Assembly: GCF_017315945.1 (NCBI RefSeq)
Contig: NZ_JAFLWI010000007.1
Location: 1-64,000 of the forward strand
DNA: 64,000 nt
Reading direction: 5' to 3'
Source: Candidatus Enterococcus courvalinii
GTDB taxonomy: Bacteria > Bacillota > Bacilli > Lactobacillales > Enterococcaceae
The notes below the pieces were generated by a model, which saw only the letters and a list, made by a program, of their open reading frames with translations, was not told the DNA's origin and did no database searches. Shown here in pieces: positions 36,487 to 44,020 of this stretch. Both the position numbers and the translations under genes were made by a program. The stretch's first letter is position 1. Each line of letters starts with the position of its first letter.

Positions 36487-36948
36487 TTGGAAGCACTTGA
36501 TATTCGGGAAATTATTCATAAAGATTTACTTGTTGTAGATTCAAAAGCAACGACCAAAGGGCAGATTCTGAAAGAACTGGCCGATTTGCTAGAACGTAAA
36601 GGTTACGTAGCAAGTTCAGAAATCTTTTTAACAGATGTTTACCAGAGAGAAGCAGAGGGAACTACTGGTATTGGTCAGGGAATCGCGATACCTCACGGCA
36701 AATCAACTACTGTGAACCAAACTGTCATTATCATCGCTACTTTAGCACAACCAATTCCTTGGGAAACACTTGATGATCAAGCTGTCAAAGTTGTTCTTTT
36801 ATTTGCAGTAAAAGCGGAGGATGCCAATCTTAAGCATCTGCGGTTATTACAAAAAATTGCCAGTTGACTTGCAGATAATGAATTTATTCATGAATTAAAA
36901 GAAGTAGAAACAGTTGAAGCTTTATATCAATTAATGATTAACAAATAA
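36487..36948 (+). pseudogene. PTS fructose-type EIIA with in-frame stop
   Basis: The reading frame encodes a fructose/mannitol-type EIIA with phosphorylation site His in GIGQGIAIPHGKS. A TGA at 36865-36867 interrupts it after 126 residues; the same frame continues LADNEFIHELKEVETVEALY to TAA at 36946. This extension is the expected EIIA C-terminal helix, so the full protein would be about 153 residues. A single C-to-T change (CGA to TGA) would explain it. The shortened protein retains the active site and might still fold. TTG start after AGGAGG. Confidence 0.75.
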
Positions 36949-36966
36949 AAAGGAGTGTCGATCAAT

Positions 36967-37845
36967 ATGTTAGTAACAGGAAAAGAAATTTTAGCAGTGG
37001 CAAAAGAAAAAGGATTTGCAGTACCAGCATTCAATGCGGGCTCTGGTCAGTTGTTGAATGCAGTGATGGAGGCCTGCGAAGAAGCAAATGCGCCTGTCAT
37101 GATTGCGATTCACCCAGAAGAATTACGTTTTTTAACAGATAGTTTTGTTTCACAAGTAAAATATTTAGCAGAAAAAGCAACGATTCCTGTTTGTATCCAT
37201 CTGGATCACGGAGCTAGTTTTGAGCAGGTCATCCATGCAATCCAATTAGGGTTCACATCTGTAATGATTGATGCCTCCCATCATTCGTTTGAGGACAACG
37301 TAGCGATTTCTAAAAAAGTCGTGGAAGCAGCACATGCAGTGGGTGTCTCAGTCGAAGCAGAATTAGGAACAATCGGTGATACAGGGAATACTGTTGAAGG
37401 TGGCGTTAGTGAAATCATTTATACAGATCCAAAAGTTGCACAGAAATTTATTGAAGAAACAGGTGTAGATAGTTTAGCTGTGGCAATCGGAACAGCTCAT
37501 GGAATTTATCCGAAAGATGTTGATCCAGAGTTGCGTTTAGATATTTTAGAAGAAATTGAATATTTGACGGATGTACCATTGGTTTTACATGGTGGTTCAA
37601 GCAATCCGGATGATGAAATTGCAAAAGCTGTAGTTATGGGTGTCAATAAAATCAATATTTCTAGTGACATCAAAATCGTTTTCGCAGAAAAACTACGTGG
37701 AATTTTAAATGAAGGAAATCTGGAAATTCGTGAACCAAATGTGTTGTTCCCACCATGTATGGAGGCTACAAAAACAGTTGCATTACAAAAAATCCACTTA
37801 TTTAAAGCTGACAATAAAGCTAAATACTACACTACATCTAAATAG
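36967..37845 (+). CDS. class II ketose-bisphosphate aldolase
   Basis: A 292-residue zinc aldolase of the FbaA/GatY/KbaY group. Zinc ligands and substrate site are visible: CIHLDHGASFEQV, MIDASHHSFEDN, VEAELGTIGDTGN, AIGTAHGIYPKDVDPELR, VLHGGSSNPDDE and INISSDIK. It cleaves a ketose (bis)phosphate to DHAP plus an aldehyde; the exact sugar is not told by sequence. ATG 36967 follows AAAGGAG. It lies between the PTS EIIA and EIIB genes, so it serves the imported sugar. Confidence 0.92.
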   Translation: MLVTGKEILAVAKEKGFAVPAFNAGSGQLLNAVMEACEEANAPVMIAIHPEELRFLTDSFVSQVKYLAEKATIPVCIHLDHGASFEQVIHAIQLGFTSVMIDASHHSFEDNVAISKKVVEAAHAVGVSVEAELGTIGDTGNTVEGGVSEIIYTDPKVAQKFIEETGVDSLAVAIGTAHGIYPKDVDPELRLDILEEIEYLTDVPLVLHGGSSNPDDEIAKAVVMGVNKINISSDIKIVFAEKLRGILNEGNLEIREPNVLFPPCMEATKTVALQKIHLFKADNKAKYYTTSK

Positions 37846-37861
37846 GAGAGGAGCTTAGTCT

Positions 37862-38170
37862 ATGAAGATTGTTGGAATTGCTGCATGCACAGCGGGAATT
37901 GCGCACACTTATATCGCCCAAGAAAAATTACTTCAAGCTGCTAAGGAACGAGGACATGAGATCCATGTGGAAACACAAGGATTGGCTGGTACGCAAGATG
38001 CCTTGTTATCAAGAGATATCGAATCTGCCGACATTGTGTTGATTGCTGCGGATATCAAGGTAAGTGGTCGTGGTCGTTTCACAGGAAAACGTATCGTGGA
38101 TGTGCCTACAAGTCTAGTTGTCAAATCACCAAATAAACTGATAGAAAAACTAGAAGAGATGCTCAAATAA
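37862..38170 (+). CDS. PTS fructose-type EIIB component
   Basis: A 102-residue EIIB of the fructose-mannitol family. The phosphorylated cysteine is Cys9 in GIAACTAGIAHTYIAQEKL, followed by HVETQGLAGTQDAL and VLIAADIKVSGRGRF, the family's usual blocks. It passes phosphate from EIIA to the sugar bound by EIIC. A GGAGAGGAG site precedes the ATG. Confidence 0.93.
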   Translation: MKIVGIAACTAGIAHTYIAQEKLLQAAKERGHEIHVETQGLAGTQDALLSRDIESADIVLIAADIKVSGRGRFTGKRIVDVPTSLVVKSPNKLIEKLEEMLK

Positions 38171-38186
38171 ATTTCAGGAGGACAAA

Positions 38187-39284
38187 ATGGATAAAATCAA
38201 GACTTTAGGCATCAAAAAACATTTGATGACTGCAATTTCATTCTTTTTACCAATCGTTGTTGCTTCAGGTTTTTTATTAGCAATTGGAAATATGCTAGAT
38301 GGTGTTGCAATTGAAGATTTTTCTGAGGGCTTTGCATTTGCAGATACACTAACCTCAATGGGAAATTATGGGTTAGGTTTGCTGCCAATGGTTGTTTCTT
38401 GCGCAATTTCTTATTCTATTGCTGACAAACCGGGAATTGCCCCTGGTTTGATTATTGGAATGGTTGCAAAAGGAATTGGCGCTGGTTTTCTAGGAGGAAT
38501 GCTTGGTGGGTACGTTTCGGGAATTATCGTAGTACTCTTGACAGCGGGGATCAAAGTACCTAAATGGATGGAAGGACTGATGCCAACGCTTGTTTTACCA
38601 TTTCTTAGTTCATTGATTGCGGGTTTAGTGATGTACTATGTGATTGGTACGCCAATCAATTGGTTTACGAATTTGATCACGAACTACTTGACTGGCTTAG
38701 ATACTTCTTCACTTTTCTTATATGGTGCAGTAATTGGTGTGCTTTCTGCCATTGATTACGGTGGAGCAATCAATAAAGTCGTCTTTGCTTTTGTCTTTGC
38801 TTTATTCTCAGAAGGAATCTATGAACCTGTGACCGTTCTGATTTTGGCATCAATGGTAACTCCTTTTGGTTTGACGATGGCATTTTTCCTTGGAAAAATC
38901 ATTCAAAAAGAAATTTTTAACCGCCAAGAAATCGAAACGTTAAAAACAGCTTTTCCAATGGGGATTTGTCAAATTACAGAAGGTTGTTTCCCTATTGTAT
39001 TGAATGATTTAGTCCGAAATGTTATTGCTACGGGTGTTGGTGGTGGAATCGGTGGTGGACTAAGTATGTTATGGGGAGCTGATAGTCATATTCCTGCTTC
39101 CGGAATGTTTGCTGTCGCTACGATGACTAGACCTTGGGCGTTCATAGGTGCATTAGTGATAGGTTCGTTTGCTACTGCTGTAACGATTTTGGCTTTGAAG
39201 AAACGCGTGGATCCAAATGCAGAAGTTATAGTGGTCGAAAAAGCAGAAGCAGAAATTTCTTGGGATGATCTGACAATCAATTGA
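38187..39284 (+). CDS. PTS fructose-type EIIC permease
   Basis: A 365-residue membrane protein with about ten helices. HLMTAISFFLPIVVASGFLL, YSIADKPGIAPGLIIGM and GFLGGMLGGYVSGIIV are hallmark segments of fructose-family EIIC. It carries and phosphorylates the sugar with EIIB. TCAGGAGG precedes the ATG. Substrate is open: the downstream isomerase argues for a sugar other than plain fructose. Confidence 0.93.
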   Translation: MDKIKTLGIKKHLMTAISFFLPIVVASGFLLAIGNMLDGVAIEDFSEGFAFADTLTSMGNYGLGLLPMVVSCAISYSIADKPGIAPGLIIGMVAKGIGAGFLGGMLGGYVSGIIVVLLTAGIKVPKWMEGLMPTLVLPFLSSLIAGLVMYYVIGTPINWFTNLITNYLTGLDTSSLFLYGAVIGVLSAIDYGGAINKVVFAFVFALFSEGIYEPVTVLILASMVTPFGLTMAFFLGKIIQKEIFNRQEIETLKTAFPMGICQITEGCFPIVLNDLVRNVIATGVGGGIGGGLSMLWGADSHIPASGMFAVATMTRPWAFIGALVIGSFATAVTILALKKRVDPNAEVIVVEKAEAEISWDDLTIN

Positions 39285-39295
39285 GGAGAATAATG

Positions 39296-39802
39296 ATGGA
39301 CTATCAAACAAAAGTAAAAAAACTCTTTTTGGATTCTGGAATGGTTTTTACAAATAAAGAGCTAGAAACAATTGAATTTGTTGACTTTGGATTAGGTGCT
39401 ATCGAAATTGAAGGACTAAACTTATTTGTATATGAAAATAATGAGCGATATTGTGGAAAAGAATTAGCTTTGTTACCTTATCAAACATGTCCAGAGCATC
39501 GACATCCGCCGAGAAAAAACGATGTTGGTAAAAGAGAAACTTTTCGGTGTCGGAAAGGAATCGTCTATTTATATGTCGAAGGAGAAGGACCAGAAGTTCT
39601 ATCATGCAAATTGCCTGAAAACAGTCAAGCAACTTATACAGTAAGAAAAGAAATTATTTTACAGCCTGGTGATCAGTATACGATTGAGCCCAATATCAAA
39701 CATTGGTTTCAAGCAGGTGAGACTGGGGCTGTAGTAACGGAATTTTCTTCTAGTAGTGATGATGCGAGTGATATTTTCACTAATCCGCTGATTCAACGGT
39801 AG
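39296..39802 (+). CDS. D-lyxose isomerase family sugar isomerase
   Basis: A 168-residue cupin-fold isomerase. Metal ligands are recognisable in CPEHRHPPRKNDVGKRETFR (His, His, Glu) and EPNIKHWFQAGE (His). D-lyxose isomerases interconvert D-lyxose with D-xylulose and D-mannose with D-fructose (family knowledge). The gene starts 12 nt after the EIIC stop, so it is part of the operon. ATG 39296 is 6 nt from GAGGAGA and chosen over the ATG directly before it. Confidence 0.88.
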   Translation: MDYQTKVKKLFLDSGMVFTNKELETIEFVDFGLGAIEIEGLNLFVYENNERYCGKELALLPYQTCPEHRHPPRKNDVGKRETFRCRKGIVYLYVEGEGPEVLSCKLPENSQATYTVRKEIILQPGDQYTIEPNIKHWFQAGETGAVVTEFSSSSDDASDIFTNPLIQR

Positions 39803-39876
39803 TAAAAGGGAAAAACAGAAAACCAGACTACTTGAAGAATAAAAAATAGTTAGTTCCTTTTGTCAAAAAAAGATGG

Positions 39877-39909
39877 AAGAGGTTAGAATTTTTTCTGGCC
39901 TCTTTTTTG
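39877..39909 (+). terminator. terminator of the PTS operon
   Basis: AGAGG-tt-AGAA / TTCT-gg-CCTCT stem is followed by TTTTTT, 75 nt after the isomerase stop. Confidence 0.65.
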
Positions 39910-40268
39910 CGTTTTGCGAAACATATTTGTTTAGTGAAACATAACAAATAAAAAAAATTTTAGAGAAAAATTTGAAAATAGGTTAATCAAGTTGAAGAGA
40001 TGAAACAACCTGTGTTTGAAAAAAACGTGTTATTCTTTCACACAAGATAATAAATAAGCGAATGGGAAAGAAAGTCATTTCAGTTGTCAGAAAAAATGTT
40101 ATTTTTTTATCTTTTTCATGAAAAAGATAAAATAAAAATTTTATGGATAAATCACTATATATAGTATGTTTTTTGTTGTATACCACTAAAAATGCACAAA
40201 ATCTAGTCTTTTATTTTAAAAAAACACGAGTAGAATGAAGATAGATTTTAAAGCGAGGAAGTGTTTTT
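39910..40268. other. AT-rich intergenic region with a 28-bp perfect palindrome
   Basis: No gene is seen in this 360-bp gap. A perfect palindrome, TTTTATCTTTTT-CATG-AAAAAGATAAAA, lies at 40105-40132, about 137 bp before the LOG-family gene. It could be an operator or a cruciform-forming site; it lacks the GC content of a terminator. Confidence 0.5.
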
Positions 40269-40844
40269 TTGAAACTGACTGTTTTTTGTGGTTCCCGTTT
40301 TGGCGAAAAAGAAAGTTATAAATTTATTGCCCAAACGTTAGGAAGATATATGGCACAAGAAGAAATAGAGCTGGTTTATGGTGGTTCGAATGCCGGAATC
40401 ATGGGAATTATTAGCCAAACTGTGCTCGAAAATGATGGGAAAGTTACTGGAATCTATCCAACTGGTTTATTCGAAGCAGAAACGCCAGCCGAAGAAGTAA
40501 CGACATTCATTTCAACAGAAACAATCGATGAGCGAAAAGAGTTATTGTTTAGTGAGGGTGACGCTGTTTTGGTGTTTCCAGGAGGATTGGGCACACTAGA
40601 AGAATTTTCTCAACTTCTTTCGTGGATCGCTATCGGATTAGTACCAGAAAAACCAATCGGTATTTTGGATATTGGTGGGTATTATACAGGATTAGAGCAG
40701 CTATTGAAGAATTTTGCCAAAGAAGGATTTATGGAAGAAAAATGGCTGGATCAAGTCGTTTTTTCAAATAACCCATTAAAGTTAGTTGATTTATTAAGAG
40801 GGGCGCATCACGAGAACCGTCCTTTAGTGAAGGAGATTTATTAA
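40269..40844 (+). CDS. LOG family protein (nucleoside monophosphate phosphoribohydrolase)
   Basis: A 191-residue Rossmann-like enzyme. The LOG signature PGGLGTLEEFSQLLSW and GGSNAGIMGIISQTVLENDG are clear; FCGSRFGE marks the N-terminus. Family members release free base and ribose-5-phosphate from nucleoside monophosphates. Starts with TTG after GAGGAAGTG. Its stop overlaps the next gene's start (TAATG), so it works alongside the deoxyribosyltransferase. Confidence 0.88.
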   Translation: MKLTVFCGSRFGEKESYKFIAQTLGRYMAQEEIELVYGGSNAGIMGIISQTVLENDGKVTGIYPTGLFEAETPAEEVTTFISTETIDERKELLFSEGDAVLVFPGGLGTLEEFSQLLSWIAIGLVPEKPIGILDIGGYYTGLEQLLKNFAKEGFMEEKWLDQVVFSNNPLKLVDLLRGAHHENRPLVKEIY

Positions 40845-41284
40845 TGAGCCAGATTTATTTAGCAGGACCATTTTTTTCAGAGGAACAAGTTGAACGCATT
40901 CAACGAATCGAGCAAGCACTAGAAAAAAATATCACTGTTTCAACCTTTTATTCGCCACGACATCATCAAGAAAGCAATTATGAAATGTTTAGTGCAGGAT
41001 GGGCACAAGAAGTGTATCAACGAGATATGACAGAAGTAACCGATGCGCAAATCGTAGTGGCTATTTTAGATTTCGAGCATCAAACGATTGATCCTGGTAC
41101 GGCTTATGAGCTAGGTGTTGCGACAATGTTAAACAAACCAATAATTATTTTTCAAGAAGAAACAGTACCAGTGAATTTGATGGTTACGGAAAGTCTTCAT
41201 GCTTATTTAAAAAATGACGAAGAAATTCAGCAATATGATTTTGAAAAAATGCCGAAACAAGCATATATTGGTGAGTATTTATAG
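40844..41284 (+). CDS. nucleoside 2-deoxyribosyltransferase
   Basis: A 146-residue enzyme exchanging bases between deoxynucleosides. QIYLAGPFFSEEQVERI at the N-terminus and DPGTAYELGVATMLNKPII (catalytic Glu) are family hallmarks, together with ARIVVAILD-like AQIVVAILD. It overlaps the LOG gene by one base and is followed 16 nt later by a deoxynucleoside kinase, forming a deoxynucleoside salvage operon. Confidence 0.93.
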   Translation: MSQIYLAGPFFSEEQVERIQRIEQALEKNITVSTFYSPRHHQESNYEMFSAGWAQEVYQRDMTEVTDAQIVVAILDFEHQTIDPGTAYELGVATMLNKPIIIFQEETVPVNLMVTESLHAYLKNDEEIQQYDFEKMPKQAYIGEYL

Positions 41285-41299
41285 AAAAGGAAGGGTTGT

Positions 41300-42001
41300 A
41301 TGTCAGTGATTTTAATTTCAGGAACAATTGGTGCAGGAAAAAGTAGTTTAACAGATATGCTTGCAACTGAAATCCGCTCAAAACCATTTTATGAAAGTGT
41401 AGAAGATAACGAGGTGTTACCACTTTTTTATTCTAATCCAGAGCAGTACGCATTTTTATTGCAAATATTCTTTTTGAATAAACGATTTTTGGCGATGAAA
41501 AACGCGTTAATCAATGATGATAATGTTCTTGATCGTTCAATTTATGAAGATAGTTTATTATTTCATCTAAATGCAGATCTTGGTCGCGTGACGGATATTG
41601 AAGTACAGCAGTATGATAATTTATTGGATACGATGTTGAATGAGTTAGATGACGTAGCACCTAAAAAACGTCCTGATCTGATGGTTCATATCAAAGTTTC
41701 TTTGGACACGATGTTAAGTCGAATCAAAAAACGCGGTCGTGATTATGAACAATTAGAAAGTGATGAAACATTATACAATTATTATCAACAATTGAATGAA
41801 CGTTATAACCAATGGTATGAAAACTTTGATGTGTGTCCTAAGATCCAGATTGATGGGGATCAATTTGATTTTGTTGAAAAACCAGAGCATGCGAAGGAAG
41901 TCATTGAACAAATCAAACAAAAATTGATTGATTTAGAAGAAGCGCCTGCTGGAAGTTATTACACAGACAATCATTTAGCAAAAGGACAAGAATTAGGATA
42001 A
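41300..42001 (+). CDS. deoxynucleoside kinase (dAK/dGK family)
   Basis: A 233-residue kinase phosphorylating deoxynucleosides. P-loop SGTIGAGKSSLT, the ERS-like DRSIYEDSLLF motif, and LID region RIKKRGRDYEQLE are clear. The C-terminal 25 residues (EEAPAGSYYTDNHLAKGQEL) extend past the core fold. An AGGAAGG site precedes the ATG. With the two preceding genes it can turn salvaged bases into deoxynucleotides. Confidence 0.93.
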   Translation: MSVILISGTIGAGKSSLTDMLATEIRSKPFYESVEDNEVLPLFYSNPEQYAFLLQIFFLNKRFLAMKNALINDDNVLDRSIYEDSLLFHLNADLGRVTDIEVQQYDNLLDTMLNELDDVAPKKRPDLMVHIKVSLDTMLSRIKKRGRDYEQLESDETLYNYYQQLNERYNQWYENFDVCPKIQIDGDQFDFVEKPEHAKEVIEQIKQKLIDLEEAPAGSYYTDNHLAKGQELG

Positions 42002-42003
42002 AT

Positions 42004-42042
42004 AAAAGAGGCATCGTGATTTTCTCACGATGCCTCTTTTTA
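42004..42042. terminator. bidirectional terminator
   Basis: AAAAGAGGCATCGTGA / TCACGATGCCTCTTTT perfect 16-bp stem with a 5-nt loop. Confidence 0.92.
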
Positions 42043-42044
42043 AA

Positions 42045-42230
42045 TTAATGTGGCTTATTGCTCACTTTTTGAATGTTATCTGGAACGTACGCATCAAAGG
42101 ATTTGAACGAGTCTTTAATCAGTTTATGGCAGTTATCACAAATGCTTAAACTTCCTTGATCGCTAAATTCTGTATGGATATTTTTATTACTGGTGCATGT
42201 ACAATAGTCATGACTATCAAATATATTCAT
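42045..42230 (-). CDS. small Cys-rich protein, 61 aa, possible zinc binder
   Basis: The protein begins MNIFDSHDYCTCTSNKNIH and continues with SICDNCHKLIKD. Four cysteines in a CxC ... CxxCH pattern (residues 10, 12, 31, 34) suggest a metal knuckle. ATG 42230 is preceded by AAGGAGAAAAAA. The gene is isolated between terminators. I recognise no named family. Confidence 0.6.
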   Translation of the reverse strand: MNIFDSHDYCTCTSNKNIHTEFSDQGSLSICDNCHKLIKDSFKSFDAYVPDNIQKVSNKPH

Positions 42231-42338
42231 TTTTTTCTCCTTAGTAACCAATCTAACTTTCCCAATATAACAGAAAAAAAGAAAATAGGGAGAAAAATTA
42301 AGATAATTTAACGTGTTATAGTTTTTTATTTTTTTTAT

Positions 42339-42374
42339 AAAAAAAGCAATGACGAATTATGGATTGTCATTGCA
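42339..42374 (-). terminator. terminator of the 140-aa lipoprotein gene
   Basis: On the minus strand, GCAATGAC / GTCATTGC with a 12-nt loop is followed by TTTTTTT. Confidence 0.8.
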
Positions 42375-42398
42375 AATCATATGCTGGATCATCATTGT

Positions 42399-42821
42399 TT
42401 AAATGCTATAAACGTTCCCATCTTCATCTTTTATCTGATAGTTACCAATTTTAGTAAAGACAATGGAAACTTCTTTTTTGTCTGCCATCCCAGTAATTGT
42501 GTAAGTGTCACCTTTTGTGTCAATCTGAATGGATGTTAGTATAATGTTTTCGCTGGACTCAGAAGAAGTTGTACTGTCTTCATTGTAGGTGCGTAACCAT
42601 TCCATTTTATCCTCGGTAAACGTGATTTTTCCACTAACTAAATTCATGTTTTTACGCACTTTCAAAGAATAAACACTATTTGAAATATCAGTTTTTTCTG
42701 CTTTAAGCGTAGAAGATTCGGTGGTTTCGTTCGTTGATTGGTTTGATCCACCCAGCATATTACAGCCAGTTAAGGTAAAAAGTACCAGTCCTAGAGTAAA
42801 TATAGCCAATAGTTTCTTCAA
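42399..42821 (-). CDS. hypothetical lipoprotein, 140 aa
   Basis: A signal peptide ending in lipobox LTGC (Cys20 of MKKLLAIFTLGLVLFTLTGC) marks it as a lipoprotein. A Ser/Thr-rich linker (about residues 25-40) leads to a beta-rich domain (YSLKVRKNMNLVSGKITFTE, DTYTITGMADKKEVSIVFTK). GGAGGC precedes the ATG. No family is recognised; it stands alone and is divergent from the LacI-type regulator. Confidence 0.75.
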   Translation of the reverse strand: MKKLLAIFTLGLVLFTLTGCNMLGGSNQSTNETTESSTLKAEKTDISNSVYSLKVRKNMNLVSGKITFTEDKMEWLRTYNEDSTTSSESSENIILTSIQIDTKGDTYTITGMADKKEVSIVFTKIGNYQIKDEDGNVYSI

Positions 42822-42905
42822 AATACTGCCTCCGTCTAATAGGATAAAGAAATTATACCATTTGAATGAAAAACAGGAAACTAAGGATTGTAAAAATGTT
42901 TTTAA

Positions 42906-42975
42906 GGAAAACGCTTAAAAAGTAGTTGCAACTTAGGAAAGTGTTTGTTATATTATTTTTGAACCGGTTCAAAAA
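42906..42975 (+). promoter_or_regulatory. promoter, operator and cre-like site of the lacI-GH1 operon
   Basis: -35 TTGCAA (42926-42931), 17-bp spacer, -10 TATATT (42949-42954). A perfect 20-bp palindrome, TTTTTGAACCGGTTCAAAAA (42956-42975), covers the predicted start, as expected for autorepression by the LacI-type regulator. Upstream, GGAAAACGCTTAAA (42906-42919) resembles a CcpA site with two mismatches. Confidence 0.75.
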
Positions 42976-43022
42976 TCGGTAGAACAAATAAATATACTTC
43001 ACTACAAAAAGAGGTGAACAAG

Positions 43023-44003
43023 GTGAGTTCAATTCGTGAAGTAGCCAAATTAGCAGGTGTCTCTACAGGTAGTGTCTCACGTTACCTCAATGGTCAGACG
43101 CTAAAAGTAGCCAATATGGAAAAAATCGCTGCAGCAATCGATCAATTGAATTACAAAGAGAATATTATTGCTAAGGGGTTAAAAAATAATCGAAGTTTTT
43201 CAGTCGGATTGTTAATGAATAATTTATCAAGTCGACTAAGTGCGGATATCGTAGCAAGTATTGAAGCCTTGATGGAAGCCAATGGTTACAGTTTGTTTTT
43301 AAGTTGTTTCAATGGTGAAGCGCAATTAGTTTCACAAAAAATCGACTATCTGCTTTCGCATGCTATTGATGGACTGATTCTTTTTGAAGCAGACGAAACT
43401 TGGCCGGGAATGGAAAAATTAGCAAAGCTAACGATTCCAATTATTTCATTAAACACGCCTAATCAGTTGGAAAATGTGGATTCGATTTTGGTCAATGATC
43501 GCAAAAGTGTACGCGAAACAATTGAACAAATGATCGTGATGGGCCATCAGTCAATTGGTATTATCGCAGCACCACAAACAGAATATGTGGCTAGAGAGCG
43601 ATTAGCTGGAGCATTAGAAGCTAAAAAATATAACGAAAAAGAAATAACTATTAACATTTACACGGGCGATTACTCACGATTGAGTGGTTTTGATGGTGCA
43701 AAAGAATTACTAACCAAAAACATAACAGCCTTATTTGTTTGTAACTATAATATGTCTATTGGAGCACTTGAATATTTTAACAAAAGTGATCAACAAATTG
43801 ACCAAGAAATTTGTTTTGCACACTACGACTATTTAGATGAGCTGCAAACAGTCTTACCAGAACGAATGATCATTCAACAACCTGCTGCGACGATCGGCGA
43901 ATTATGTGGGAAGCGTTTAATTGAAAGAATGGAACACCAGCACATAAGTGGTAAAACGATTCTTTTAGAAAATAAAATTTATGGAATGAACAAAAATAAT
44001 TAA
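43023..44003 (+). CDS. LacI family transcriptional regulator
   Basis: About 326 residues. The helix-turn-helix is SIREVAKLAGVSTGSVSRYL at the N-terminus, followed by hinge LNYKENIIAKGLKNNRS and a periplasmic-binding-like effector domain (VGLLMNNLSSRLSADIVASI, DGLILFEAD, GHQSIGIIAAPQ). GTG 43023 is 6 nt after AGAGGTG and preferred to the GTG at 43014. The palindromic operator upstream and the GH1 gene 17 nt downstream suggest it controls a beta-glucoside utilisation unit. Confidence 0.92.
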   Translation: MSSIREVAKLAGVSTGSVSRYLNGQTLKVANMEKIAAAIDQLNYKENIIAKGLKNNRSFSVGLLMNNLSSRLSADIVASIEALMEANGYSLFLSCFNGEAQLVSQKIDYLLSHAIDGLILFEADETWPGMEKLAKLTIPIISLNTPNQLENVDSILVNDRKSVRETIEQMIVMGHQSIGIIAAPQTEYVARERLAGALEAKKYNEKEITINIYTGDYSRLSGFDGAKELLTKNITALFVCNYNMSIGALEYFNKSDQQIDQEICFAHYDYLDELQTVLPERMIIQQPAATIGELCGKRLIERMEHQHISGKTILLENKIYGMNKNN

Positions 44004-44020
44004 AAAAAGAGGACGAGCAA

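Noticed and set aside
36265-36519. 84-codon minus-strand ORF over the CAT/RAT region
   Set aside because: It is antisense to a recognisable CAT domain and to the RAT/terminator; no ribosome site.
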